A stretch of DNA of 64,000 nt from Paralvinella palmiformis (GCA_025642065.1 JAODUP010000555.1:267501-331500), one strand, 5' to 3'. Positions 1 to 12,653 are shown, numbered from the stretch's first letter. Notes: generated by a model not told the origin, from the letters alone. Numbers and translations: made by a program.

Positions 1-91
1 ATACTATGAGTACACTGAGTTTGTTATGTGTACTAGTCGACCAGAATTTTTTTCTGTGTGTGCGTGTGTAAATGTGTGTGTGTGTGTGTAA

Positions 92-125
<34 letters not shown>

Positions 126-1520
126 GTGTGTGTGTGTGTGTAAATGTGGCATCCCATCTCTGCATATACAGCAGGTGTAAGATCAGTCTTTGTCTTTATA
201 TTTATAATAACACCAATAATATTACCTAAACCGATCAAATATTAATATCAAGCCAACTCTGTTGACATTTATTAGATCATTATCACAGCTGCGTGTTTCA
301 GGAAAGGTAACAGAAATTCTTAAGAGAAGTTAACAGAATTGTTATATTAATCGGAAATAATTATGTTATATTTTCATCTAAGTGGTTTATATTTGTGTTG
401 AAATTTACAGTTGTAGCAATTCACAGAACAATTCCTTAGCTTAAGTTAACGGGGCTTTCTTCACCCAATTCTGAACATTTCTACAAGAAACGTTCAGCCG
501 AAGTCATTTTAGTTGAGGTTTTCTCTGGATCCATCATTTATACGTTAAAACCAATTCCTCAAACTCGAAATTAGATCCAGACTGCCTCGTGGATAAGTAT
601 GAAGCCTGACCCTAATTTTAGAAGCTGGATCATGTTTTTTAATGATTCCAATATATGGCATGTGATCCACGAGGACAGGGGGGAGGGGGGTGGAGGGTTA
701 GGATTTCTTACATGGCATAATCTATAACTTAGTATTTATTTGACGTTGTCACAGAAATTGATGCTGTTCTTGATGATTCATATCTGATAATTTGTTGTTG
801 TTCTTGTTGTTATGTTCATTATTATTATTATTATTATTGTTACTATAATTATTTCTAAATAGTTAGCTCACTATGGATGGAGACAGGTAACAGACAACGG
901 TTAATTCCACTTAATTCTAGTCAATTCTAGTCAATTCGCATTTGGATAAAGAAAAATAAGTTTTTGGTATAAAACATGAAAATATTAATAAATTGACAGT
1001 AGTATTATTTCATTTCTATTGTTTCTTGGCCTAGTAATACGACTTGGTTAATACCTTGGGTTGTCTCATTGTTGAATATGATCCTCGTCCTTGGCTTCTG
1101 GGTCAAAGGGCATTTTTAATTAGAGAAATGTACTGTATACATAGATCAGACGACTTGCAGTGCTATACAGATGTTTGTTTTATTATCTATTAAGTTTAAA
1201 TAGCAGAAACTTTATTCGGGTCGGGGCAGGGATGGAGTGTCACATATACAGTGCTCATGTTCTTGATATATCAAGAAATACTGTTTTTCACTAAATCACG
1301 ATTTGTATTCTGATCATCGAACAATTCCTATTAAGACGTATTTTCATTTGTAGTATTACAGGTATAGGAGACCACGAAAAATAATTTAATAAACCATAAT
1401 AGCACTATCTCAATATAGAAGTTCATCTCCAGATTGTATAGCAGTACTGTAAACATGTCCTTAACCTTGTTTTATCATGTTTTTGTTTTTTCTTCCTTTC
1501 ATCCATTTGGCAACTGCCAG
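1..1520. other. Non-coding stretch, probably intron of the gene ending at 4141
   Basis: No exon could be supported here. A (TG)n microsatellite interrupted by TAAATG lies at about 55-155. There is a G-rich run near 678-702 and an ATT microsatellite near 820-840. By position this is probably intron sequence upstream of the exon at 1521. Confidence 0.4.
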
Positions 1521-1625
1521 CACACCAGCGAGAAGGCAAAAATTGGTTTCGGCATTTCTTTCACAAAACGCTCCGGCACGTTGGCCATCTCTCAGATAAA
1601 TATTTTGGAGGAAAGCCCGGCAATG
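1521..1625 (+). CDS. Penultimate coding exon of an unrecognised gene (35 codons)
   Basis: A 105-nt open segment is bounded by a CAG acceptor after a T-rich tract and by a GTGCGT donor. It is in phase 0 at both ends, and the frame stops six codons past the donor. It encodes a basic, Ser/Thr-containing segment that starts HTSEKAKIGFG and ends EESPAM. The phase matches the acceptor of the terminal exon at 3806, so the two join in frame without a stop. No domain is recognised. In context it would be a juxtamembrane or cytoplasmic segment of the same protein. Exon status is inferred from splice signals, phase and codon character only; an alternative acceptor at 1527 exists. Confidence 0.45.
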
Positions 1626-3805
1626 GTGCGTAGCGAGTTGTGATGCGACTGTGCAATGCTTCTGTGTACACTGGAGTCGTCTTTAGTGTCTCTTCACATC
1701 GATAGATGCATGATTGTTGTTAAATCAGATTTCCCACCAATGAGATTTAGTGTTATTTGTTTGGATTTTATTAGGAGGCTGAGTGAAAGCAATCAATAAT
1801 TATCTAATTATCAATTATGATTATATGATTTTGTTTTGGGGGGGGATGAAGATTCAATTTTGATTTTTTGCCAATTTAGCTTAATTTTCATTAGTTACCG
1901 AACAACTGTTAAGTGTGATGCGGGAATTCTCACGGCACACTTTTGTCGGTGTTTAATTTATTTCCAGTAATTACGGTCAAGTATTATTATACTGTCTTAC
2001 TGTCACATCATTTATCTTAGCACTTTTTAACCTGGGTCATTCAGCACGATGCATGCCCATCACTTCTCACCTTCTGATGACCCAACTGCTGTACGATACT
2101 GTCCGTTTATAGGACGCTTCGCGTAATTATGCATACGATGATCACTTAGAGAGATGCTGTGTATGTTGTTAATTTCTGTTAATCAGTCGTCTCACGTACC
2201 ATGGCTAGCATCCAGCTTATATAATATCCTATTCTCTCTACGATCATCAGATTTTGAGGTGGAGCTTGAGGTTGCGGATGAGAATGATGTAGTGGAATTT
2301 ATAGTTGTAGGATCTGAATGTATGTCCGCTAAAATCAGGGTATCCACAGCACAGGGAAAACTTAAATATTTCCCTGCAGGGAAAACACATGAAAATTTAA
2401 AATTTGGAAAAAATACAGGGAATTTTTATGCCTGCATTCCAAATTTATAGCGTTAGGGGTGGATGGATGCCGCATTATTAAAAATAAGTTCATTCAACAT
2501 GCAATATTTGCACACATTACACAAGGAAATTTCTTAAATAAAATGGGGAAAGTACAGGAAATTTGATTTTTGAAATCCTTTGGGTAAGATGCATTTCCTT
2601 AATGTAAAACACGAACATGCACACACATACACACGTCTATAGAAACTTAAGAAAATAGTCATATACCTAATATAAATAGTGTTTATTCCTGTAGTTTATA
2701 TCCATTACCTGTGCTGCTGCGATTAACCGCTGTAAATAGATATTCCATTTCCCTTACGCGTAATTATATAGACCCTCGGATAAGCTCGATGTAAAAACGT
2801 AGTTCTTCTGGTAACAGTTATAATACAAATGGTTATTTCAACCGTCTTCTGTGATGGTCACATTTATATTTCTAACATAAGGTGATGAGGCTGACAAACA
2901 AGGTTTGCCCTTGGTTGACCTCTGTAGTGTCTAATATATTGTGTTATCATAACACAAGTATATCACATCAGAAAATCAGTGTGTAGACATTCCTCCTTTT
3001 AACTCGGATAATTTAATATCTTTCTTCTCATACAATCATATTAGTAGAAGTTGTAGTAGTAGTAGATGTAGTAACCGTAAGGTTGGTACAGAACCTGGCA
3101 TCGGAATCTCAGGATGGCAGTGTTAAGAGCATTCTCCATCCAGCTTTTTCAGCTGCTCACCTGTTTAGAGCAGCTGGCTAGACACCTTACTGTCGTATCT
3201 AAAACCAAGGACCTGATAAATGTCTATAAACCCAACTGCTGCAATTTGTAAACCAACATGCACATCATAATGTCATCATAAATGTTATGTGATTTATATA
3301 TCATATTTGATCAATTATGTTCCATAGCACGAATTATGATATCACATCACACTACACCAGCCAGCTTATGTACCTACCACCAGGTGTAAACCATTCATAT
3401 TTAATACATTTCCACTTTTGTATATGCTTCTCACATCAAATCTGTCCTATGTTTGTTTTATGTGTCTTGATTTGTTTTTGTGTCTTTCATCACAGAATAA
3501 TGTTTAATACTGATGGGCTGAGAATTGTTTTCATTTCGAGCATATTTAATTTGGTTTTGATCATTTAGGCTGTTGTCTGTATGGCATGGGAGAAGCATTT
3601 CACATTATATGATCACTAACTTTCTTTGATGGCACGAAAATCTTCGCTTTATAAAATGATATAGCAGTTGATTAATGCCAATGACATGTCCATTATTGCT
3701 TTTGTTTACCTCCACTTTGTTGATCCAGTGTAACAGTCTGGATCGGACTAAATTGTTGTAGTTCTCATCACATTTACTTAAATATTGTTCTGTTCTCATC
3801 TTTAG
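1626..3805. other. Intron between the two 5' gene exons
   Basis: This 2.2-kb interval lies between the GTGCGT donor and the pyrimidine-rich TTTAG acceptor. Around 2340-2580 there is a decayed repeat rich in the words CAGGGAA and AAAATTT. A 98-codon open frame at 2154-2450 lies over it and shows no recognisable domain. Confidence 0.4.
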
Positions 3806-4141
3806 GAAGAATCATTTGGCTGGAAAATGCTGGAGACTTCGCCCACCAATCGGACGGAATTGGCCTTGGAGGGCCAGGGTTATGTTAATAAGGCATGTAC
3901 CGAGCTCGACGACGAGTCGTCCAAGCCTTCTATGCCGAATGGTCTGAGGGATCGAGCACCCGAACCAGAGAAGATGCAGAATGATAAAATATTGTACATC
4001 TCCACGCCCAATCTGGACACCAGCATGACCCCTATAGCCCAGAGCTATGAACTCTCACCCATCAGCACGCCAAGAAAAACTACCAGCAGCCTCCCTGAGG
4101 TGGAGATGACTGATTCTTCAGGATACGTCATCCATCTGTGA
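3806..4141 (+). CDS. Terminal coding exon: tyrosine-rich C-terminal tail of a putative signalling receptor
   Basis: The exon opens after a good pyrimidine tract and TTTAG, in phase 0, and ends at the TGA at 4139-4141 (111 codons plus stop). The product is acidic and polar, rich in Pro/Ser/Thr, with no membrane segment or fold, like a disordered cytoplasmic tail. It has four spaced tyrosines: GYVNKA, LYISTP, SYELSP and, five residues from the end, SGYVIHL. Tyr-x-Asn fits the known Grb2 SH2-binding pattern, and S/T-P sites flank several of the tyrosines. Such tails occur in receptor tyrosine kinases and class I cytokine receptors, but the kinase or extracellular part would lie upstream of the window, so the family is not assigned. 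Base composition is higher in GC than the flanking introns. No close polyadenylation signal was noticed. Confidence 0.6.
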   Translation, partial: EESFGWKMLETSPTNRTELALEGQGYVNKACTELDDESSKPSMPNGLRDRAPEPEKMQNDKILYISTPNLDTSMTPIAQSYELSPISTPRKTTSSLPEVEMTDSSGYVIHL

Positions 4142-5007
4142 GTTGTGGACGGTTCAGAGATCGATGCATTGTGCGATAGTTCTGTGATCCTTACAACCTT
4201 CCAACAGCATCCTGTCATTTGTGATGTGTGACATGTGCTTCATTTGACTTCGTTGAACGTCTGATGGATTTTCTGTTCATCTACATCACGAGCTTGATCT
4301 CGACTGTACATTAGTCGCTTTCTGGCAGTTTTTAATTTACTTTTTATCCGTTGTGCCAGTAACCGGCAGATGACGAGTGGAGTGTCATGGCTTCTTCCTT
4401 TATAATCTTCAATGAACTGTCGTTAACATTCCACAGCATACTGGGCATTTTTCGTGTTCAGTCCAAGGTATGTGTGTACGTATTCACACATGCGTGTGTG
4501 TCTGTGGATATGTGCATTCGCACATGCGTGTGTGTGCATGTGTGTTTTAGTATTTATTTTTATGTTTGCATCCAGCCAGTGTTAACATGACTGAGGCAGC
4601 AGAGTTAATGTGATTTTATCATGACAAAGCATACCTTGTATGATGACGTATGATGCTCAGCACTGTCCAACATTCCAGAAGGATTCCTGCAATGATCCAG
4701 ATTATATCAAACTCCTTCAGTTTTAATCTCTGTTTTTGGAGAATGTGTAATTTTCTAAGATTTTACGTACACTGTAATCGTTCTGTTTTGGGTTTTTTAC
4801 TCTCTTGTTATTTTGGCAAATTCTAATTTGACATTCCATCATGGTGTTTCGTCCCCTCCCCCCCCCCCCCAAAGAAAAACTTGATCCCTACTGATCTCTG
4901 TTTTAGGACATCAGTGGGGATTCTGGATAGAAATGTGATTTAACTTTTTGTTTTGTTTGGTTTTATTAGCAACAGACTTGTCCATTCAACTGACAGCATA
5001 TATGTAG

Positions 5008-5046
<39 letters not shown>

Positions 5047-5252
5047 TGTGTGTGTATGTGTGTGTGTGTGTATGGAACAAAATTCCTTATTTGTGATGAT
5101 ATCAACATATCCACATTTCCTTGGCATTAATTAATGTATCCCTGACAGCGAACTTGTCCATTCCATCGTTTCAGTGATATGTGCTGCGTAGTACAGAAAA
5201 TGTCACTCACACAGATGATTATATGAATCACTCATAAATGCATATCATATGC

Positions 5253-5283
<31 letters not shown>

Positions 5284-7540
5284 GTGCCCACATACAGTTA
5301 TTTGCTATACACTGTGATTTGTTCCGTTTGACTGTTTTCCGTAACCAGATGTTCCATTTTGACATGCAGCAGGTGTACTTTTCTCTCTCACTTTTCTTCT
5401 AGGACACTGAATGGCCTAAATTGTGCCGATGTGTCGTTAAACAACATCCATCCATCCATCCACCCATCTCTCTCACCTTTCTCACTAGATTCTCATTTCG
5501 TAACAAGAACACGCGCACGTTTTCTTTGACCTTGACAATTTCTCTAGCTCCATTCGCGTATGAGCAGAAAATGAACGATGACACGGTATTGTTTTCATCA
5601 CGCTGTCCCCACTGTGTCCTTCCCATTTTTGTTTTGCCATCATCCGTTCAAGTGCTATCTGTCTGTAGACTGTGCTCACCTATTTCCGTTTAACATCTCG
5701 CCAGCTATTCTCATATAGGCGGAATTTGGTGCACCCTACCCAAGTTATGAGGTCCTGTTACAGATAAAAGACGCCATTATTCCTGTAAATGATCCGACTA
5801 TTTCTCTTAAGATTCATGACCTATGCAGTTGAAAAATTGTATGTTCATTTAAAAAAAATCAAAACACGCGGAGTTCGTTGCTCAGTGAATAACACGCTGC
5901 TCGTCTGGTTGAATGAAAACATGTTTTACCGAACACAGCACTGACCTATGAACCTTTACAATCTGGTGTTGTGGATTTACTTTGATTAACAATAATCCAA
6001 GTATAACAGTGGTTATTGTTTACAAATATTTCACTTAATATTTTTTGTCTCTCTTACACACACACACACACACGCAGAGAGAGAGAGAGAGAGCATTTAA
6101 GAGTATATATTGCTACTTTGGACATGTATGCTATATGAATAGTCTGTGTACCATTACGTGAAAACAAACACATTGTAGATCTGCTTTGTGCAATTAATCT
6201 GCTATAACAGTTAGTGTGGCGCTGCCATAGTGCAGTTGTTAGCTCGTCTCACTGCCGACCACTGGTTGTGCGGTTGTATCAAGGTATTACACATTTCTAT
6301 AGGTTGTTTCATCCTTCATTTAAACCGCTTCGCATTGACTGCTCTAATGCCTCAGCGGCAGCCTTAATTGGCCCGTTAGTCATCTGAGAAAATGACCACA
6401 CGCTGTGTTATGGTAACGCTAAGTCTGTGTGCTTTTCATTATTTAGGCGTGTTATTGACCGCATGCTGTGCTATACACCGAGTCGATCTCGCTCTCTGTA
6501 ACTGTTATTCTATAGATGGGCGTGTCTCGATGTTCTTATGATAGCCATTAGTCTGTATATCTATTAATTAGATGAGTTCGGGTCCTCATATCATTATAAT
6601 TTGTTAGATGATTTGGGTGGCCAAAATATAGATTTATTGATGGTTAATAATCTATTTATGGTGAGGAAATATTTGATCAAAGCATTGGTATTTTTATATT
6701 CCTCTCTCTCTCTCTCTCTCTCTCGGTGTGTGTTTTTTAAACACGCCTATACGTGTAAAACAGGCTATTGAAGGAGAATTGTTTACAGCTGATAACTTGA
6801 ATGGCGTTTACCCGTTTCGTTTTATATTTATATGTTTTGTTGTCGAGACCGAGGCTGTTCATCTGACGAGTAGAAGCTGTACAGTCGGCATTTGTAGTGG
6901 TAGATGTATAACATTTAACGGTAGGTTTTCACTGTTATAGTTCAGACGTGCACAAAACGCTGGCCGAATCTTCTTAGAAGTCATTCAATGGTCACTCGTT
7001 GTGAAGAAGACAAAACCGAAACATTTTAATAATTTACTGTTTAAACAAAATTTTAATAGATGTTGGCCTAAGTTACCCCTTTCCCCCCTCATTCTATTTA
7101 TTATCGAGAATTTCTGTTATTTGCATCACGACAGCTTGGTGGCTTTGTTTGTTTTTCCTATCTTACCGGTAACCATTGTGACCTCTGCCCGTTTACTGAT
7201 CTATTTGTGTTAGGTCGGAGGCCACCGTTCCAGCTTTATGAACTGCAGTTAGATGTGATCTTTTTTGAGTTATCGTGACGAAGCTGATATTTACTGTGAA
7301 GTTTGAGTGGCATTACGCGTAGAATAGATAGTCCCAAATGATACTTAGATGTGTCTGAACCGTTTGATATATTTGTCAGTGTTAGTCTGTGTGTGTGCGT
7401 GTGCGCGCGCGTGTGTCCAAACAATGTGATACACATTACAGTTTTATCCCACAGATACGATAACAGAGATTTGGGTTATTTTAATATGGTCGGTGAATAA
7501 GTTCTTATAACGTGCCATAAAACTGTTGTATGTATGCATT

Positions 7541-7575
<35 letters not shown>

Positions 7576-8299
7576 TTCGCACTGCCAGCTGGTTTACTTC
7601 TAATCCAGACACAACATACGATCCAGTGACTGCAAAATCACTCCCATAATTATCCGTGATATTTGTTTACAAGGCAAACCATCAACATGTATAATATTTA
7701 GTATTTATGTGTGTGTGTGTGTGTGTGTGTGTGATATTGTTACCAAACCAAGAATTAATGCTGCATTGTGTCCAACTGATCGAACTTGCAAATTACGCGT
7801 TTGTGCTCTTTCAGTGCTGCCCTCTCGTGGGCAGTCTGCTTATGGTAACCACGATTGGTGTTGTTATTATTTTCATCATCGTCGTCATCATCATCATCAA
7901 TACCACCATCATCATCATCATCATCCGTTGTTGTTGTTGTTGTGGATCTGTGATGCTATTTACCTAACATAACCGTATCACAAATCTAGATAAATAGTTG
8001 TAGCAATTGGGATGCTAGCCTTAACGACCGACTGTCCTGTCACAAGGAGATAATCGGCTGCTGAAGATGGTCTGTGATTTATTGCAATTTAAGACGATGG
8101 CCATGGATATTGGTGCCTCGCCATTATGTTTGTGGTGTTTTGTTGTTAGGTCACGTGCGATCCGGATCGGTTCGCCTAATATTACATCCTGTATACTTGT
8201 ACGTTCTCTTGTAATAAGTCTTCATTGGATCGGTCTCTTACTTTCCGCTGTGTAAGTTGTTTTATTCAGGGAATAAACGTGTTTTGTTTACCTCTCATG

Positions 8300-8351
<52 letters not shown>

Positions 8352-8640
8352 TGTGTGACCGAAACCCAATGAATGTCAAATTATAGGCAAGGTTTAAGAA
8401 ACTGCAAAGACAAATCGAGACAGCTACCATGGATGAAATTTAAAATCAAACATTTTGCGGAAAGGATAAATACATTAATTTCGCGTAGACTCGTATCTGA
8501 AAAGCACCTTCGGAGAAGTTATGACACGAAAAGAGCACGTTTATTGTTAGCGAGTGGTTCGTTTACCCCCCCCCCCCCAGGGCTGGGAACGCCAGGGATA
8601 TATGGCCCAGAGACGTCTTCTTGGGGGAAGAATTTCACAA
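4142..8640. other. 3' flank and intergenic DNA with microsatellites
   Basis: No gene is supported. Contents: a poly-C run at about 4857-4870; AT microsatellites near 5010-5042, 5256-5280 and 7543-7572; CA/GA tracts near 6058-6095; a TC tract near 6700-6724; TG near 7709-7732; ATC repeats near 7873-7925; and TC followed by TG near 8304-8358. A piece starting at 5412 (AAATTGTGCCGATGTGTCGTT) recurs at 33731 and is probably the 3' tail of an interspersed repeat. A degenerate tRNA-related repeat with the TGTTTCATC motif lies near 6215-6330. Confidence 0.5.
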
Positions 8641-8643
8641 ACG

Positions 8644-8860
8644 TAAATAATAATATTATAATAATGGCCGGAGGGGCTACCTCAAACGAGGGAGACGCAT
8701 ATGGTCTGTAATTTACTGTTTCACCACGGGGACTAATTCTGAATAAATTTGGCGGAGAAAACGTTGCCCGGTTTGGATAAAAAAAACTAAAATCCTCCTA
8801 CTATATTACCACGGTCGGGATTCAAGCCTCCGACCTTTGCTAAATTAATATAGGAAAATC
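8644..8860 (-). mobile_element. SINE family 4 copy (tRNA-derived head, ATT tail)
   Basis: On the minus strand the copy has a B-box-like segment near 8818-8832 and a centre around GTAAATTACAGACCAT. It ends in a short tail reading CCTCGTTTGAGG ... CGGCCATTATTA. The same order of blocks recurs at 9604-9760/9153-9211, 20345-20665, 52695-52990 and 61838-62030. Family naming here is local to this window. Confidence 0.6.
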
Positions 8861-9152
8861 GGACAGACACAAATCACCAAGAAAAACACCTGAGAGCATG
8901 AAAATGTATTATTTTCATCAAGGCCTTCAAAGATTTAGGCAGCAAAGCGTCAACAATCGATTGTTAAACACGAAGAATCATATACATATTAATGGAACGT
9001 TTATATACAATTATGACAATCCTATATTTTAAGTCCCCCCCACCACCACCACCAAACAGAACAATAATGAAATATGTGAATGAAGGATACATACACTAGC
9101 TGTGGGTTTAGGAATATTCGCTGATGTTATGGTAAACAAAGATTAAATATGG

Positions 9153-9760
9153 GTAATAATAATAATTGCCGATAAGGCAGTTTTTAACGTGACAACCTCA
9201 AATGAGGGAGACGCCTCGTCTTTGTTGTTCGGGGAGAATCCCCAGGCTGTCGCTTATTCGGCACAGCCTCTATGTTGGAGTGGTTGAAAAACCTCCTCTT
9301 CCACCACTCACAGGGGAGCAGTACGGAAAGATGGAGCCGAAATACACTGAGGGTGGTCACTGCCACAGTGTTTTACGTCCTCGGGGGGGGGGTGGGGGGA
9401 GGGTTTAACGTCCCCGCTTTATTTTAAATAATTCAGCGCAGACGGCAGCGCCATTTAACGTGGTCAGCCACCCACGATGTTGTGAGCCGAGAAATTAATC
9501 TCTGGAAAAGTTTCGATCTCTTACGGGGTTCGAACTCGTGATCGTTGGCACCAAGTGCCGGGTGCTTAACCGCTAGGCCACCGGAGCTCACAAATGAGGG
9601 AGATACAAATGGTCTGTAATTTATAGCTTCCCCGCGGAGACTAAAACTCCCCCCTACTATCGTGCCACAGTCGAGGCGCGAACCCGCGACCTCCCGCACA
9701 GAATGACCATAGCCCTAGGTAATAGTTTCACGCTCTACCCCTGAGACCGAAGAGGCGATT
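9153..9760 (-). mobile_element. SINE family 4 copy split by a SINE family 3 insertion
   Basis: The 3' part (9153-9211: ATT tail, CGGCAATTATT, CTCATTTGAGG) and the 5' part (9604-9760: tRNA-like head with a B-box-like GGTTCGCGCC-type segment on the minus strand) are separated by 379 bp. The 13-mer CAAATGAGGGAGA occurs at both junctions (9199-9211 and 9591-9603), as expected of a target-site duplication. Other copies in the window have these two parts joined. Confidence 0.75.
9212..9590 (-). mobile_element. SINE family 3 copy inserted in SINE 4
   Basis: Reading the minus strand from 9590, the copy starts like a tRNA with an A box resembling TGGCCTAGCGGTTAAG and a B box GAGTTCGAACCCC. An internal body and a G/C-rich 3' half follow. 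A second copy at 25648-25922 matches over most of the body. The insert is bracketed by CAAATGAGGGAGA repeats. A poly-G run (about 9382-9403) has expanded inside it. Confidence 0.75.
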
Positions 9761-10154
9761 CATAAGTTCGTCTAAATTTCTGATGTGAAGTTGCGATTAT
9801 AGGGAATAAAAACCCCGGAATGATAGAGCTCCGTGGTTGACGGGGCTGAGGCTGGATGCAATTAGAGGATGTTCAACAAACCTGAAGACGCACGACGAAG
9901 CCGACCCCACTCGACAATGGTACAAATATATAAATGTGCAAGGGCAGCGAACTGTTATGTTTATCTGTCAAATGGTTGGATGAGTTCCGTAAGCAGAAGT
10001 CGCCGAAACTATAAAAATTAAGCATACGTTGAGGTAATATAGGCAGCCCTGGATAAAGCTATCGGAGGTTATGTGGGAACATGTCTGCTAAATATGAGAA
10101 ACTTAAAATGTTGAGGTAAACGTGGTTCAGTTGAAAATTCGACTGAGAGCTTAC

Positions 10155-10570
10155 AATAATAATAATAATAATAATATTTTATTTTAGCGCCTTATTCAAC
10201 TGAAATTGCTCTAAGGCGCTTAACATTTAAAACGCAATTAAAACATATCCTGAGCTCATAAAGATCAAATACATTTCATACATAATAAACAGGTTTAAAA
10301 TGATAAATACGCCGATTTGAATAAATAGGTTTTAAGAACCTTACAAAATATATCTTTAGTTGCTGCGAGTTTAATGTGTTTTGGCAACTCGTTCCACGGC
10401 CTGGGAGCTGATGCTCGGAAGGATCTCTCTCAATGGTACGGATGTATCGACTTTAGGTACTAGTATATGTGAACCGATGCTGAATGGTAACGACATATGT
10501 TACCAGTTGTACAACAACATTCCGAGTGGGACCGAGCCGGATTTGTCTGGATCCAAGCGATTTCAATCCA
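10155..10570 (-). mobile_element. LINE 3' end: reverse transcriptase C-terminus and ATT tail
   Basis: On the minus strand a frame from about 10425 reads SFRASAPRPWNELP followed by HIKLAATKD and an LKTYLF motif. This is the typical C-terminal end of the open reading frame of CR1/L2/Jockey-like non-LTR elements. After the stop comes a 3' UTR with the stem-like GCGCCTTAGAGCAA ... TTGAATAAGGCGC, and the copy ends in (ATT)n at 10155-10180. It is 5'-truncated and has no catalytic part. Confidence 0.75.
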
Positions 10571-10689
10571 CGTATTAAAATGTTGGCTGTCGAATGTTGT
10601 GGAAAGAAGAGTTTGCGAGCAAACTGATTGGTGTTAGTCCCAAGGTGGTCGCATCACGTCGGCTTTGACGAGTTAAATAGTCCAGGTAG

Positions 10690-10830
10690 AAGTGAAAGTC
10701 AATTTGGTCGAAGATACCTCGCGCCTGGGTTCAAATACTGGCTGTTCTACGTCTAAGGGCGTTTCATCTTTAATTTTACCTTACCACTTTCGGAGATATC
10801 CTGACCCACTTAGCCTACCTTATGCACACA
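10690..10830 (+). mobile_element. Degenerate SINE family 1 relative
   Basis: A B-box-like GGGTTCAAATAC is followed by GCGTTTCATC, TTACC and CCACTTAGCCTACCTTATGCACAC. These blocks are in the same order as in the well-preserved family 1 copies (for example 46751-46930). The copy is strongly diverged. Confidence 0.5.
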
Positions 10831-11402
10831 CCGGACCGTAACAGAGCGACACTGGACGTAATGCCGAAGCATAAGTTTAAGATGATGGATGTTGCTCGCG
10901 TATACATGCGTACTGTGTCGGAATCTAGTTGAACATGATGGGGACGAAGTGATGAAGCTCGACGAGAAGGAAGTAACATTCTTCTATTCTGGATCATCGC
11001 ATCATCTCGTCTGCTTCCAGGCACCGACAGGGTCAAATCCATCCTATAATTGGACAAACTAGCCAATAAGGATCACAGAAATTCATGAATGTGATCAGTT
11101 ATTTTCGCTTCTTTCTACGATATATCCACAGGTACTACACAACTGAGAATCGTCATGGTCCATCCTGGCTGCTGCCGAGATAGTCACCAATATGACAGAT
11201 GCATCTTCAGTCGGGAATCCTTTAATACGTGTATATTTCATGTTGTTTCCATGAAAGTAGACAAACTGCATGACAAAGGGCTTTAGGTTCGTCGTATTGA
11301 ATACGGCACTTAAATGGTAGAGACGTTTTATCATTATTTAACGTCAATTTGTTTAACATCATCCTAACTTTAGTTTGTCAGACCCATATGGATAAGGCAT
11401 CA

Positions 11403-11650
11403 TCCGAGTAGTGATAGCGCAGTTAGTTAGAGCGCAGCACTCGTAGTCGAAGGGTCGCGGGTTCGAGGCTCCGGGAGCTGCAATGCCGTCATACCTGACG
11501 GGACGCGATGGCTATGCGTTTGAATAACGATTTGCGCCTATAATGGCAGCATGCGTTGTATGCTCCATTGGGGGTTGATATGTGTGTTGGATTGGAACAG
11601 GTTTGAGTCAGGGATAATAATACTATAAAGCGTCTTAGAGCAGCTATCTA
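11403..11650 (+). mobile_element. SINE family 2 copy (tRNA head, LINE-like tail)
   Basis: The head reads TAGTGATAGCGCAGTTAGTTAGAGCG (A-box region) and GGTCGCGGGTTCGAGGCTCC (B-box region), as in a tRNA gene. The body resembles the copies at 36885-37232 and 43347-43606. The 3' end contains AAGCGTCTTAGAGCAG and TAGTTGAATAGG, close to the LINE 3' UTR at 10155-10240. It is not called a functional tRNA because the acceptor stem does not close and the body continues for about 170 bp. Confidence 0.7.
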
Positions 11651-12402
11651 GTTGAATAGGTCAATAATAGACATTGTTCTTGATTCGGAGTTCGTGGAAC
11701 ATTCCTCTCTATATGTATACAGACGGAGTTGAACTGACTCGTGCATCTATAACATCATATAGACACACACACACACACACAAACATATTAAGCCATCTCA
11801 TAACAACACTTGATGTATAAATGGCTTGTGCTGCATCATTAATGAGATAATTTGTCAAGAATGTCAATAAACGTTTGATTTATTCCATGAAAAAGTCCAT
11901 TTTCCACGAGAGAACCTCCATTTTACATCATGAAATATGGATCAGAGATGAAAAAGATCATAAAAACATCATTTGATCCATCATCCCTCTATAACAATCA
12001 CTAATCATATAACAAGACATCAATTGTTGGAGACCGATCACGATGGTAGAACTTGTCAACAATGGTGTGGGTTTTGTGTGTATGTGATATAACCGGTGTA
12101 TTATCATTTAACTTTCGTGTTCCTATTAACTCTGATTATATACACACATCCGGTTGTGCGGTTTTGTTTTCATTAGTCATCTGACCACAGAATCAAAGAA
12201 TTTTTAAACAAAAATCATATAATGGACGCACATCACCGTCTTCAAATTTCTCACCGAATTAGACAGGTTTTGTAATTCCGATACATTTGTGAAAAAAGGT
12301 TTTTGGCAATTTCCTGTCCAAAATACACTTTGGACTATTCAAATACAACATATATGTAAAATTGGAAAAATCAACAACACTGGAATACTAAACTGAAACA
12401 TA

Positions 12403-12440
<38 letters not shown>
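11651..12440. other. Intergenic DNA, no gene seen
   Basis: AT-rich DNA with a CA microsatellite at about 11764-11780 and an AT microsatellite at about 12410-12441 that abuts the APTX 3' end. Nothing coding was recognised. Confidence 0.5.
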
Positions 12441-12445
<5 letters not shown>

Positions 12446-12455
12446 TTTATTTATT
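12446..12455 (-). terminator. APTX: APTX polyadenylation signals (overlapping AATAAA)
   Basis: On the minus strand AATAAATAAA occurs about 105-112 nt after the APTX stop codon. This is a suitable distance for the end of a short 3' UTR, just before the AT microsatellite. Confidence 0.5.
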
Positions 12456-12557
12456 TATACACATACTTAACTGCAATACACTAAAATTACTATAACAAAA
12501 AAACAGCACTTTGGTAATAACAATCCGAGCGTGACATTTAATTCCAACATTTATGTC

Positions 12558-12651
12558 TCATTGTGACTTGTTGGTATTGTTTGGTATATGTGACACCAGA
12601 TGACTCTTTAAAGCTGGTATTGTGCTGAAAGGCTTCGAACATTTGTGACAT
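12558..12651 (-). CDS. APTX: Aprataxin, last exon (C-terminal zinc finger)
   Basis: The exon starts after the TTACAG acceptor and supplies the third base of a split Lys codon. It reads CHKCSKPFSTIPALKSHLVSH and then a 10-residue polar tail to the stop TGA (12560-12558). The C-x2-C ... H-x3-H pattern, right after the region aligned with the HIT domain, matches the C-terminal zinc finger of aprataxins, which binds DNA. Vertebrate aprataxin has RCHECQ-type residues at the same place. The phase fits the donor at 13933. The tail after the last His is longer than in the human protein, where the chain stops soon after the finger. Confidence 0.88.
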
Positions 12652-12653
12652 CT

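Noticed and set aside
11403..11475. A functional tRNA gene
   Set aside because: A and B boxes are good but there is no closing acceptor stem, and the same body follows in other copies: a SINE head.
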